DNA of 64,000 bases, taken from an uncultured delta proteobacterium (GTDB lineage Bacteria; Myxococcota_A; Polyangia; Polyangiales; Polyangiaceae). The stretch's first letter is position 1. Each line of letters starts with the position of its first letter. This document shows positions 51,248 to 60,215 of the stretch, piece by piece. Made by a program: the position numbers and the translations under genes. The DNA lies in contig CAIVJW010000181.1 in NCBI GenBank assembly GCA_903906315.1, positions 27,266 through 91,265 of the forward strand. Direction: 5' to 3'. Below the pieces are notes generated by a model, which saw only the letters and a program-made list of their open reading frames with translations, searched no databases and was not told where the DNA came from.

Positions 51248-52663
51248 ATGATGGACAGAGGCGACACGTCGGTCCGGCTCGAGTGCCGATCGCTGCCGCG
51301 CGGCGCCGTGGTTCGGAAGCTGACCGGGCGCGAGGGCATCTCCGAGCTGTACGCCTTCGACCTCGACGTGGTGGTCGTCGGCGACGACCAGGTCGACGCC
51401 GCCCCGCTGCTCGGCGAGCGCGCGACGATCGTCTTCGCGCGCGACGGTCACGACGTGCGCTCGGTGCACGGCCTCTTCGTGGAGGTGCGCCAGCGGCGCG
51501 AGGCGCTCGACAACGCGACGGCCCTGTCGCTGCGGCTCGCGCCCGGCCTTTTCCAGGCGACACTCTTCGAGACGCAGGAGGTCTTCCTCGACCAGTCGGT
51601 GCCTGCCATCTTCGAGCAGAAGCTCGATCGCCTCGGCGAGACGCTCGTCAAGCGCCTCGAGGCGAAGCGGTTTCCGGCGCGCGATCTCGTCGTCCAGCTC
51701 GCCGAGAGCGATCTCGCGTTCGTGTCGCGCCTGGCCGAGCACGTCGGCCTGAGCTTCTTCTTCGAGCAGGGTGACGATCGCGAGACGACCGTGCTGACGG
51801 ACGCCACGTTCCCCGATCACGATCGGCCGATCGCGTTCCTGCCGCGCGGTGACCGTCGCGGCGGCGTGTGGTCGCTCGAGACGGCGACGCGCCTGATCCC
51901 GGCCGCCTACATCCTGCAGGAGTGGAACTACCGATCACCGCTCGTGGATCTCACCGCGAGCCACGCCTCGGATCTCGGCGCGACGGGCGGGGTCATCGAG
52001 TTCGGCGCCCACTACAAGACGGTCGATGAGGGCACCGCGCTCGCCCGCGTCCGCGCCGAGGAGCGGGAGGCTACGCATCGGGTCCAGCGCGGCGAGAGCG
52101 ACGTCTGCGAGCTTTCGGCGGGGTATCGCTACGACCTCGACGGCGAGTCGCTGCTCGTGGTGGAGGTCGACCACTCGATCACGCAGGCCGTGGGCCTTCA
52201 CGGCGACAAGGACGTCACGCGGTACGAGAATAGGTTCGTCGCGATCCCCGCCGAGCGCGCCTATCGCCCGCCGCGCAGGACGCCGCGCCCGCGCGTGCAC
52301 GGGCTGCTGTCGGGCATCGTCGTCGACGCGATGGGGAGCGAGACGGGGGCGAACCCGTCGATCGACGAGCACGGTCGCTACCTCGTGCGGCTGCTGTTCG
52401 ACGCCGCCGGCGCGGGCGAGCGCCGCGCTTCGCACCCGATCCGCATGGTGCAGCCGCTCGCGGGCGCGGGGTATGGCATGCACTTCCCGCTCCGGCCAGG
52501 GGCCGAGGTCGCGATCGGGTTCTCGGACGGCGACCCCGATCGGCCCGTCATCCTGGGATCGATCCCGAACCACATGACGCCCTCGCCGGTCGCGCGCGAC
52601 AACGCGCTGAAGAGCACGATCAAGACGGCGACGGGGATCCTCGTCGAGATGAAGGACAAGTAG
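51248..52663 (+). CDS. vgrG: VgrG-type T6SS spike protein, short form
   Basis: 471 residues from the ATG at 51248 (a second ATG follows directly). VgrG trimers cap the T6SS inner tube. The gp27-like part (about 1-340) shows SELYAFDLDVVV, GLFVEVRQRREALDN, LAEHVGLSFFFEQGDDRETTVLTD. The OB-fold (about 345-450) has HGRYLVRLLFD, IRMVQPLAGAGYGMHFPLRPGAEVAIGFSDGDPDRPVILGSIPN. The chain ends with TGILVEMKDK, exactly where the gp5 needle normally begins, so the beta-helical tip is missing. The next gene may supply it. Confidence 0.92.
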   Translation: MMDRGDTSVRLECRSLPRGAVVRKLTGREGISELYAFDLDVVVVGDDQVDAAPLLGERATIVFARDGHDVRSVHGLFVEVRQRREALDNATALSLRLAPGLFQATLFETQEVFLDQSVPAIFEQKLDRLGETLVKRLEAKRFPARDLVVQLAESDLAFVSRLAEHVGLSFFFEQGDDRETTVLTDATFPDHDRPIAFLPRGDRRGGVWSLETATRLIPAAYILQEWNYRSPLVDLTASHASDLGATGGVIEFGAHYKTVDEGTALARVRAEEREATHRVQRGESDVCELSAGYRYDLDGESLLVVEVDHSITQAVGLHGDKDVTRYENRFVAIPAERAYRPPRRTPRPRVHGLLSGIVVDAMGSETGANPSIDEHGRYLVRLLFDAAGAGERRASHPIRMVQPLAGAGYGMHFPLRPGAEVAIGFSDGDPDRPVILGSIPNHMTPSPVARDNALKSTIKTATGILVEMKDK

Positions 52664-52681
52664 GCGGCCCGAGGGGCACCT

Positions 52682-52714
52682 CGGCAGAGGGGCGGCAGAG
52701 GGGCGGCAGAGGGG
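52682..52714 (+). repeat. Three 11-bp tandem repeats in a ribosome-binding region
   Basis: CGGCAGAGGGG repeated three times without change (52682-52692, 52693-52703, 52704-52714), 8 bases before the ATG at 52723. Each unit contains a Shine-Dalgarno-like AGAGGGG. Confidence 0.75.
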
Positions 52715-52722
52715 AGCGAGCC

Positions 52723-54078
52723 ATGGCGAACGAGCCCGCAGGTACGAAGGCGATCGTCGCCGATCAGAGCGCAGGGAAGTACTACCGGATCGACGTCCCG
52801 GACTGGACCACGGCGACGCACGGTGGCGATGGCTCCTTCACCGAGGACGGGGTCGCGCGCTCCTACCTGCGGATTGGCGCCGAGCCCGGCGCCGAGCCGG
52901 GCGACGACCTCGCCGACCTCGTCAAGGCCGTCGACCTTTCGAACGCGAAGGACGAGGCCGCCAAGCTGAAGGCGCGCGCGGCCGCGTCGTTCGAGGGGGC
53001 GTTTCTCGACGACGCGCGCACTCGCGACGACGACTCGCCCTCGCCGGACGCGCGCACGGCGGTCACGGCGAAGCTCCGCACGCAGAGCGGCTGGCGCGAC
53101 CACGCCGACGGCAACCGGATCACGACCACGCGCGGCGACAAGATCGAGGTCATTCGCGGCAACTACAAGCTGCTGGTCTTGGGGCGCCAGGACGACCCCG
53201 GCAGTGGCGCGTGGTGGGAGGCGTCGGGCGGGCTGATCCAGGACAATGACATCGCGCCGGGAGCGATCAGCAGCATCTCGTACGAGAAGAACCCGTGGGG
53301 CGGCACGTGGAAGGTGGTCGAGGAGTTCGCCAAGGCGGACGTCGTGACGCGCTACCACGGCAATTGCAGGGAGGAGTTCTACGGCGATCGGCTCGAGACC
53401 ATCATCGGATCCAGCGCCGACTCGGACCTCGTCGGGTTCGAGGCGCCGTCGAACTCGGACCCGGCGCAGACGAAGCAGAGCAAGCCGGACATCTCCGAGA
53501 CCATCCACGCCGGCGACATCACGGAGCGCACCGTCGCGACGAAGATTGACACTCATGTCCGGGCGGGGACGCTGAGCGAGATGGTCAATGTCGGGACACT
53601 CTCGGAGCTCGCGACGGTCGCGGTCGCCACGCGGCTCGCTCTCGTCGGCGTGCAGAACGAGGTCCACATCGGCGGCGAGCGGGGCGAGGTCGCGATCCTC
53701 CGGTACGGCTACGAGTACAACATGGGGAAGCGCGCCAGCTACAACTTCACCAAGGCCGACTACTTCAACCTCGACACGACCGAGACGACGATAAGCGAGC
53801 TGAAGACGAAGGTCAGCGCGTCCGAGACCGCGCTCGCCACGACGACGACCGCGATCTCCGACGCGAACAAGTCCATCCAGAAGACGCAGGATTCCGTGAC
53901 GGCGCTCACGTCGGCGGTCACGCGGACGGACCTGGCGGTCACCACCAAGATGAGCAGCCTCACGACGAGCCTCGCCGCGATGAAGACCGACATCGGCAAC
54001 TGCGTGCAGAAGCCGCCGACGCCGCCCGTCGTGAAGACGCCGAGGCCGTTCACCCCCAGCATGTGGCGCGATCTGTGA
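52723..54078 (+). CDS. T6SS island protein: beta-repeat and coiled-coil protein
   Basis: 451 residues. Residues about 125-330 hold short beta-repeats (RITTTRGDKIEVIRGNYKLLVLG; DRLETIIGS; DITERTVATKIDTHVRAGTLSEMVNVG) like the needle region that VgrG upstream lacks. Residues about 352-427 form a long Thr/Ser-rich coiled coil, then a Pro-rich tail ending MWRDL. It could be a separate spike tip or a structural effector carrier. No enzyme motif seen. It is 59 bases after vgrG and 22 before the next gene, so it belongs to the island operon. Confidence 0.65.
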   Translation: MANEPAGTKAIVADQSAGKYYRIDVPDWTTATHGGDGSFTEDGVARSYLRIGAEPGAEPGDDLADLVKAVDLSNAKDEAAKLKARAAASFEGAFLDDARTRDDDSPSPDARTAVTAKLRTQSGWRDHADGNRITTTRGDKIEVIRGNYKLLVLGRQDDPGSGAWWEASGGLIQDNDIAPGAISSISYEKNPWGGTWKVVEEFAKADVVTRYHGNCREEFYGDRLETIIGSSADSDLVGFEAPSNSDPAQTKQSKPDISETIHAGDITERTVATKIDTHVRAGTLSEMVNVGTLSELATVAVATRLALVGVQNEVHIGGERGEVAILRYGYEYNMGKRASYNFTKADYFNLDTTETTISELKTKVSASETALATTTTAISDANKSIQKTQDSVTALTSAVTRTDLAVTTKMSSLTTSLAAMKTDIGNCVQKPPTPPVVKTPRPFTPSMWRDL

Positions 54079-54100
54079 GCGCGCGGGTCGCCGGGGCGAC

Positions 54101-56644
54101 GTGCTGACGAAGAACCTCACGCCCTTTCCGATCGGCACCAAGGTCTGCTCGCGCCGACCGCCCGCGCCGGAGCTGACCCTCGTCGTCAAAGGCACGTTCG
54201 CGATCGTCGACGGCGGCGTGGCGACTCCGATCGAGGACCAGCCGCCGCTCACGGCCGAGACGTTCGCCGACGACGACGAGGCCCGCGGCGGGGAGTGCCT
54301 CTATCCGGGCGATTTTGCCGATTTCAAGCCGAATGGCGAGGTGCTGCTCCACGGCACGTGCCACTCGCCGGGGGGCGCGCCGGTGCGCGAGTGCCCGGTG
54401 CGCGTCACCGTCGGCGAGTGGTCGAAGGCGCTGCGGGTCGTCGGCTGGCGGGCGTGGTCCGACGGGCTCGCCGGGGCCGCGCTCTCGGCGCCCGTGCCGT
54501 TCTCGGAGATGTCGCTCGGGTTCGAGTACGCGTTCGGCGGGCCCGGCCACGCGAGCAATCCGGTGGGCCTCGGCCTCGACACGCCGACGGCCCCGGCCGT
54601 CGAGGCGATCGGCGAGCCGATCCGATCGCGGCGAGATCGCCCGGAGCCGGCGAGCTTCGCGCCGGTGAACCCGAGCTGGCCGCAGCGCCGCGCCAAGGTC
54701 GGCACGCGCTACGGCGGCGACTACGCGAGGACGCGCGCCCCGTATTACGCGGCGGATTTCGACTGGAGCTACTTCTCGGCCGGCCTGCCCGACCAGCAGC
54801 TGCCGGGCTACCTGCGGGGCGACGAGGAGGTCACGCTCGAGAACCTCCGGCGCGGCGCCCCGCGCCTCACCACGCGCCTGCCCGGTGACCGCCTGCGCGC
54901 GTTCGTGCGCGACGACGAGGGGCGCTTTCGCGAGGTGGCGATGCGCCTCGACACGCTCTTCCTCGAGCCGGACCTCGATCGGCTGACGCTCGTCTGGCGC
55001 GGCGTGGACGCCGTCCGCGAGGACGACCTCGAGGACGTCGTGGCCCTGCTGGTCGCCTCCGAGCCGCTCGGGTCCGAGCCCCTGCCCGTCGATCACTACC
55101 GCGCCGAGCTCGACGCGTTCGAGGCCGATCCCATCGGCCTCGCGGACGCGTTCCCGCCGGGCCTGATCGACCTCGCGGCCCGGATCGAGGCCGAGAGGCA
55201 GGGCGCGCCCGAGCCGGAGGATGCGGCCATCGCTTCGATGGATCCGCTCTCCGCGAAGCTCGCGCGCGCCTTCGGCCCGTTCGCCGCCGAGGAGCAGGCG
55301 CTGGCCCGGGCGGCGATGGCCCGCGTCCTCGCGTTCGATCCGCCGGCGGATCCGGTCGTTCGGGCCGAGATCGCGAAGGCGCGAGGCTCCGACGGGCTCG
55401 ATCCGCGCGCGGACCTCGCGGCGGCGGTGGGCGCCCTGGAGGACTCGCCGCCTCGGGCGGTCTCGAACAAGCCCGGGGGCCTGCCGAGCCTCGGGTTGCG
55501 CAAGCAGATGCGCGCGCTGATCGCGCAGGCGGATGCTGCGGAGGCGGGCCTCGACGAGGCCGAGGCCAAGGTGTCCGAGGCGCGCGCGCAGCTCGTCGCG
55601 CGCGGCGAGGAGGTGCCCCCCGAAGCGAGCGCCCGCGAGGCGGCGGCCCCGGAGGCGCGCGCCGGGATCGCGACCCTGCGCAAGGTGCCGGAGGATCCGC
55701 GGTGGGCCGACCTCGACCCGGGCTACACCTACCCGCTGCCGCTCTCGACGGGCGATCCGGGGCCGGGCGCCGACCTCACCGACCGCGACCTCTCGGGCTG
55801 CGACCTGCGGGGGCGCGATCTGCGCGGGGCGATCCTCGACGGCGCGATCCTCACGAAGGCCGACCTGACCGGCGCGGACCTGACCGGGGCGAACCTGCGC
55901 CACGCCGTGCTCTTCGAGGCGGTCCTGCGCGGCGCCAAGCTCGCCTCCGCCGATCTCACGCGCGCGAACCTCGCGCGAGCCGATCTCGCCTCGGCCGATC
56001 TCTCGAGGGCGATCCTCGAGGAGACGTTCTTCGAGGGGGCCGTGCTCACCGAGGCCGTGCTCACGGAGGCGAAGGGTCGCTACGCCGTGTTCGCCGAGGC
56101 CGATCTCTCGGGCGCGAAGGCCGATCGCGCGGAGCTACCGAACGCGAACCTCACGGAGGCGACGCTCGTCGGCGCGGATCTTCGCGGCGCCGTCCTGCAC
56201 GAGTCGATCTTCGAACGCACGCGGGCCGAGGGCGTCGATCTCGGCGGCGCCGACGTGTCGCGGTCGTCGTTCGCCGGGGCCGACCTCGGCGGCGCGCGGC
56301 TCGGCGGCGCGACCGGCGAGCAGGCGACGTTCTTCGAGGCGAACCTCGACCGCGCGCAGCTCGATCTCGCGCGCCTGCGCGCGGCCCACTTCACCAAGGC
56401 GTCGCTCGTCTCCGCGTCGCTGTACGGCGCGGATCTCCGCGGCGCGCGCTTCTACCGCGCCGTGCTCGACCGCGCCGATTTCACCCGGGCGAACCTCTAT
56501 CAGGCCGATCTCTGCAAGGCGCGCCTCGAGGGCACGACGATGCGCGCGGCGACGCTCTACGAGGCGAAGCTCCTCGGCGCCCGGGGCACGGGCCTCGACC
56601 TGTCGGGCGCGGTCGTCACGCGCGTCGTGAGGGACGCGCGATGA
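54101..56644 (+). CDS. DUF2169 domain fused to pentapeptide repeats
   Basis: 847 residues from a GTG. Residues about 20-305 are DUF2169 (LTLVVKGTFAIVDGG, then VTVGEWSKALRVVGWRAWSDG). A helical, charged middle region follows, then from about 553 to 840 a right-handed quadrilateral beta-helix of A(D/N)LxG pentapeptide repeats (DLSGCDLRGRDLRGAILDG). Such fusions occur in T6SS loci, where DUF2169 is thought to handle PAAR-type cargo. It ends in ATGA, overlapping the next start. The pentapeptide helix could be a cargo-binding scaffold; this is inference. Confidence 0.88.
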   Translation: MLTKNLTPFPIGTKVCSRRPPAPELTLVVKGTFAIVDGGVATPIEDQPPLTAETFADDDEARGGECLYPGDFADFKPNGEVLLHGTCHSPGGAPVRECPVRVTVGEWSKALRVVGWRAWSDGLAGAALSAPVPFSEMSLGFEYAFGGPGHASNPVGLGLDTPTAPAVEAIGEPIRSRRDRPEPASFAPVNPSWPQRRAKVGTRYGGDYARTRAPYYAADFDWSYFSAGLPDQQLPGYLRGDEEVTLENLRRGAPRLTTRLPGDRLRAFVRDDEGRFREVAMRLDTLFLEPDLDRLTLVWRGVDAVREDDLEDVVALLVASEPLGSEPLPVDHYRAELDAFEADPIGLADAFPPGLIDLAARIEAERQGAPEPEDAAIASMDPLSAKLARAFGPFAAEEQALARAAMARVLAFDPPADPVVRAEIAKARGSDGLDPRADLAAAVGALEDSPPRAVSNKPGGLPSLGLRKQMRALIAQADAAEAGLDEAEAKVSEARAQLVARGEEVPPEASAREAAAPEARAGIATLRKVPEDPRWADLDPGYTYPLPLSTGDPGPGADLTDRDLSGCDLRGRDLRGAILDGAILTKADLTGADLTGANLRHAVLFEAVLRGAKLASADLTRANLARADLASADLSRAILEETFFEGAVLTEAVLTEAKGRYAVFAEADLSGAKADRAELPNANLTEATLVGADLRGAVLHESIFERTRAEGVDLGGADVSRSSFAGADLGGARLGGATGEQATFFEANLDRAQLDLARLRAAHFTKASLVSASLYGADLRGARFYRAVLDRADFTRANLYQADLCKARLEGTTMRAATLYEAKLLGARGTGLDLSGAVVTRVVRDAR

Positions 56645-58401
56645 CGCCCGAGGACCGCCTCGTCGAACGGTTGCGCGCCGGGGCGTCGGTCGACGGCGAG
56701 GACGTCGCGCGGATCGATCTGCGTGGGCGGGATCTCGCCGGGCTCCGCTTCGACGGGGCGCGGATCCTCGAGGTGAGGCTCGACGGGGCCGATCTCCGCG
56801 GCGCGAGCCTGCGCGGCGCGCACGTCGTGCTGTCGTCGCTCGACGGCGCGCGCCTCGACGAGGCCGATCTCGCGGGCGCCGTCCTCGTGCGCACCCCCCT
56901 CGTGCGGGCCTCGCTGCGGGGCGCCTCGCTCGTGGGAGCGCGGATCGCCGACGCAGACCTCGGCGAGGCCGACCTCTCGGGCGCGGACCTCGCCCGCGCC
57001 GCGTTCGCGAAGGTGCGGCTCGCGCGGGCGAAGCTCTGCGGGGCGATCCTCCGCGAGACGGCGCTGCCGGACGCCGACCTCGCGGAGGCCGATTTCTCGG
57101 GCGCCACGCTCGAGAAGGCGGTGCTCGTGAACGCGGTCCTGCGCGCCGCGCGCTTCGCCGGCGCGACGATCCGCGAGTGCATGCTCTCGGGGGCCGACCT
57201 GCGCGGCGCGGACCTCGCGGAGGCGGCGATCGACACGGTGTTCTTCCAGAAGGCCGATCTGCGCGGCGCGCGCCTGCCGCGCGGGCTCGCGAGGTGCTTC
57301 TTCGACGACGCGACCTTCACGCGCCACGACGCCGCCCGACGCCCGGTGCGCGAGGGCGCGGTCCCCGAGGCCGATCCCGGGCCCGACCGCGTGGAGCTCG
57401 CGGGCGCCGATCTCACGTTCGCGTCGCTGCGCGGCGTCTGCCTGCGCGGGGCGGACCTCCGCGGGGCGCGGCTCGAGCTGGCGAGCCTCTCGGGGTGCGA
57501 CCTCGAGGGCGCGGACCTCGTCGGCGCGGATCTGCGGCGCGCCCACCTCGACGACGCCCGCCTGCCCGGCGTGGACCTGTCGTCGCAGGACCTCGAGATG
57601 ACCGGCTTCGCGCGCGCCGATCTCCGCGGCGCGAGCCTCGCCGACGCGCGGCTCTCCATGACGACGCTCGACGAGGCCCGGCTCGCGGGCGCGAGCCTCG
57701 AGGGCGCGTTCGTCTACTCGACGAGCCTCGTCGGGGTGCGCCTCGAGGCCGTGCGCCTCGACAAGGCGACCTTCCGCGGGTGCTCGTTCGACGGGTCCGA
57801 TCTGCGCGCGCTCTCGATGGACGGCCTGGCCTTCCCGTATTGCTCCTTCGTCGGCGCCGACCTCTCGGGCAAGACGATCACGGGCGCCGACTTCTCCTGC
57901 GCCGACTTCGGCGAGGCCGACCTCCAGGGCGTGACGCTCCGCGACTGCCTCCTCGAGAAGGCCTCGTTCCGTCAGACCCTGCTCGACGGCGCGGATCTCT
58001 CGGGCGCGCAGGCGAAATCGGCCTATTTCGGGCACGCGGCGCTGCGCGGCGCGCGGCTCGCCAAGGCCCGCCTCCGGTACGCGATCTTCCTCGGCGCCGA
58101 TCTCTCGCGGGCGAACCTCGCCGCCGCCGACCTCCGCGAGGCGTACTTCGAGGACGCCCTCGCCGCGGGCGCGAGCTTCTTCGGCGCGCGCCTCGACCAC
58201 GCCGATTTCTCGCGCGCGAACCTCACCGGCGCCGACTTCACCGCCGCGTCGCTGCCCTCGGCGAACCTGCACGGTGCTATCGACGAGGCCGCCGTCTTCG
58301 AGGGCGCGAACCTCACCGGCGTGAAGCGCACCGACCCCGAGCGCTGGGCCGCCGAGAGCTACGTCCCGCCGCCCCCGCGGCAACCGCCCCCACCGAGGTG
58401 A
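56641..58401 (+). CDS. Pentapeptide-repeat protein
   Basis: 586 residues from the ATG overlapping the previous stop. After a short lead (MTPEDRLVERLRAG) nearly the whole protein is A(D/N)Lxx pentapeptide repeats, in two blocks (about 24-215 and about 250-575) separated by a charged break near 219-250. It has no toxin or enzyme domain. Its position between the DUF2169-pentapeptide gene and the DUF3540 gene fits a T6SS structural or adaptor role. The stop overlaps the next GTG. Confidence 0.88.
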   Translation: MTPEDRLVERLRAGASVDGEDVARIDLRGRDLAGLRFDGARILEVRLDGADLRGASLRGAHVVLSSLDGARLDEADLAGAVLVRTPLVRASLRGASLVGARIADADLGEADLSGADLARAAFAKVRLARAKLCGAILRETALPDADLAEADFSGATLEKAVLVNAVLRAARFAGATIRECMLSGADLRGADLAEAAIDTVFFQKADLRGARLPRGLARCFFDDATFTRHDAARRPVREGAVPEADPGPDRVELAGADLTFASLRGVCLRGADLRGARLELASLSGCDLEGADLVGADLRRAHLDDARLPGVDLSSQDLEMTGFARADLRGASLADARLSMTTLDEARLAGASLEGAFVYSTSLVGVRLEAVRLDKATFRGCSFDGSDLRALSMDGLAFPYCSFVGADLSGKTITGADFSCADFGEADLQGVTLRDCLLEKASFRQTLLDGADLSGAQAKSAYFGHAALRGARLAKARLRYAIFLGADLSRANLAAADLREAYFEDALAAGASFFGARLDHADFSRANLTGADFTAASLPSANLHGAIDEAAVFEGANLTGVKRTDPERWAAESYVPPPPRQPPPPR

Positions 58402-58967
58402 TCGTGTCGAAGCCCGCCGTCGCTCGCAGCCCCGAGGTCGTCCCGATCCCCGTCGCGCTCGCCGCCCCGGACCTCGGGCCTGCGATCGTCGTCGCCGCGC
58501 CGCCCGGCCGCTGGGTCGTGCGCCTCGCCGACGGGCGCGAGGTGCCCGCCCGCGTCGCGCTCGCGCAGCCCTACGAGGCGCGCCCCGGCGACGAGGTGCT
58601 CGTCATCGGCAACGCGGCCGGCCACTACGTCCTCGGCGTCCTCTCCGGCGCAGGGCGCACGTCGATCGAGCTCCCCGGCGACGTCGTCGTGCGCGCCGTC
58701 GGCGGCACGCTGCGGCTCGAGGGCGATCACGGCGTGGAGCTCGCGGGCCCGGCCGTCGACGTGCGCACGGGCCGGCTCGAGATCCTCGCGGGCTCGGTGG
58801 TCGAGACGTTCGTGTCGCTCCGGCAGCGCGTGACCGAGCTTCTCAGCGTCCGCGCCGGGCAGACCCACACGGTCGTCGAGGGGGCGTCGCACACGCAGGC
58901 GAAGAGCGCGGCCATCCTCACGGAGAAGACCGTCACCATCAACGGCAAGGCCATCCACCTCGGCTGA
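58398..58967 (+). CDS. DUF3540-like T6SS-associated protein
   Basis: 189 residues from GTG at 58398 (overlapping the previous stop) or GTG at 58404. A beta-strand-rich protein: an OB-like front (WVVRLADGREVPARVALAQPYEARPGDEVLVIGN), then repeated short strands (TSIELPGDVVVRAVGGTLRLEGDHGVELAGP; ETFVSLRQRVTELL) and a C-terminal beta-repeat ending KTVTINGKAIHLG. This matches DUF3540, which travels with DUF2169 and PAAR-like DUF4150 genes. Likely part of a spike adaptor. Confidence 0.75.
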   Translation: MIVSKPAVARSPEVVPIPVALAAPDLGPAIVVAAPPGRWVVRLADGREVPARVALAQPYEARPGDEVLVIGNAAGHYVLGVLSGAGRTSIELPGDVVVRAVGGTLRLEGDHGVELAGPAVDVRTGRLEILAGSVVETFVSLRQRVTELLSVRAGQTHTVVEGASHTQAKSAAILTEKTVTINGKAIHLG

Positions 58968-58995
58968 CGGTCCGTCCGGAAATGCAGATGAAACA

Positions 58996-59070
58996 ACCAC
59001 AGAGGCACAGAGGCACGGAGGGCAGCGGATTGCGTCCGCGCTCCTCGGTGCTTTCTGCGCCTCTGCGGTG
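58996..59070. repeat. Dispersed palindromic repeat of ACAGAGGC type
   Basis: The left arm (58996-59020, ACCACAGAGGCACAGAGGC core) pairs imperfectly with the right arm (59041-59070, GCGCCTCTGCGGTG core). This CACAGAGGC-type palindrome resembles REP-like repeats scattered in several bacterial phyla. It sits alone between the DUF3540 and PAAR-S41 genes and interrupts the tight operon. Confidence 0.6.
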
Positions 59071-59096
59071 AAGTCTCCACACCTCTCGAGGCGCAC

Positions 59097-60215
59097 ATGC
59101 TCCCTGCTTCCAACCGCGGCGCCGGCCAGAGCTTCGGGTTCCCCGACGTCTGCAACACGATCGTCGGCCCCGCGACCGTGCCCATCCCCTACCCGAACCT
59201 CGCGATGAACGCGCAGGCCGTGGGCTTCGCGCCGACGGTGAAGGTCTCGATGATGAACGCCCTCAACGTGGGCAGTCGCATCCCGATCACGATGGGCGAT
59301 GAAGCCGGCGCGGCGCACCCGACGATCAAGGGCGGGGGTGCGTACACGATGGGCAATCCGGTCGTGTCGATCAACAAGCTGCCGGCGATCAACCTGACGT
59401 GCCCCACCACGGGCAACAACTTCAACAACCCGCTCGGCTCCGTGCTCGTGCCGAGCGCCGTCACCGTCACGTATTGCCTCCGGGCCGAGCCGGCCGACCC
59501 GCGTGGCCTCGAGGCGCTCGGGGCCGCGATCGCCCCGGGCGCGCCCGGCGAGGCGGTCGTGGGCGCGATGGTGGGCGATCGCGTGGGAAGGCTGCGCATC
59601 GCGCTGTTCACGGTCGACGTCCCGACCTTGCTGCACCGCGAGCTCCGGCGCCTGCGCGGGCTGGGCGCCGAGGGCTTCGTGATCGATCTGCGCGGCTGTC
59701 CCGGCGGCGATCCGGTCGCGGCGCTGCGCCTCGCCGACGGCTTCGTCGCGCGCGGGACGCCGCTCGCGGAGCGCCGCGATCCGGACGGCGACGTCATCGC
59801 GATCGCTGCGCGACAGGGCGATCCCGACCTCTCGCCCCTCGCGATCCTCGTCGACCGATCCACCGCGTCGGCGGCCGAGGTCTTCGCCGGCGGCCTGCAG
59901 CACGCGCGGCGCGCGGTCGTCGTCGGCGAGACGACCTACGGCAAGGGTGTCGCGACGATCGCCGTGCCCCTCCCGGGCGGCGGGGTCGACCTCGCGCCGG
60001 CGGCGACCTACGGCCTGCCCGGCGGAGGCTCGATCCAAGGCGTCGGCGTCGACCCGGACCTCCGGGTCGCGCGCGCGGCGGGATCCTCCGACGGGGACGG
60101 CGCGCTCCGGGCCGCGGTCGCGGTCGTGCGGGCGCGCCTCGAACGACCCAGCGGTCGCCCGTCAGCGCACGAGGCTGCGGGCGAGCTCGCCGAGCTCGGC
60201 GAGCGTGTCCGGTAG
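59097..60215 (+). CDS. PAAR-like (DUF4150) domain fused to S41 C-terminal-processing protease: candidate T6SS effector
   Basis: 372 residues. Residues 1-128 are a DUF4150/PAAR-like spike-tip domain (FPDVCNTIVGPATVPIPYPNLAM, SRIPITMGDEAGA, PTTGNN). Residues about 150-345 are the catalytic core of an S41 serine protease without a PDZ domain: GFVIDLRGCPGG, then DRSTASAAEVFAGGLQ and VVGETTYGKGVATI. The nucleophile Ser258 and general base Lys283 are 25 residues apart, as in Prc (Ser430-Lys455). The protein has no signal peptide, which fits T6SS delivery. Its end overlaps the convergent COMM-like gene by 54 bases. No clear immunity gene is seen. Confidence 0.85.
   Translation: MLPASNRGAGQSFGFPDVCNTIVGPATVPIPYPNLAMNAQAVGFAPTVKVSMMNALNVGSRIPITMGDEAGAAHPTIKGGGAYTMGNPVVSINKLPAINLTCPTTGNNFNNPLGSVLVPSAVTVTYCLRAEPADPRGLEALGAAIAPGAPGEAVVGAMVGDRVGRLRIALFTVDVPTLLHRELRRLRGLGAEGFVIDLRGCPGGDPVAALRLADGFVARGTPLAERRDPDGDVIAIAARQGDPDLSPLAILVDRSTASAAEVFAGGLQHARRAVVVGETTYGKGVATIAVPLPGGGVDLAPAATYGLPGGGSIQGVGVDPDLRVARAAGSSDGDGALRAAVAVVRARLERPSGRPSAHEAAGELAELGERVR

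Noticed and set aside
55702..58401. Plus-strand frame of 899 residues starting inside the DUF2169-pentapeptide gene
   Set aside because: The N-terminal part is out of frame with the real gene and Arg-rich; the real pentapeptide gene starts at 56641 in the same frame.
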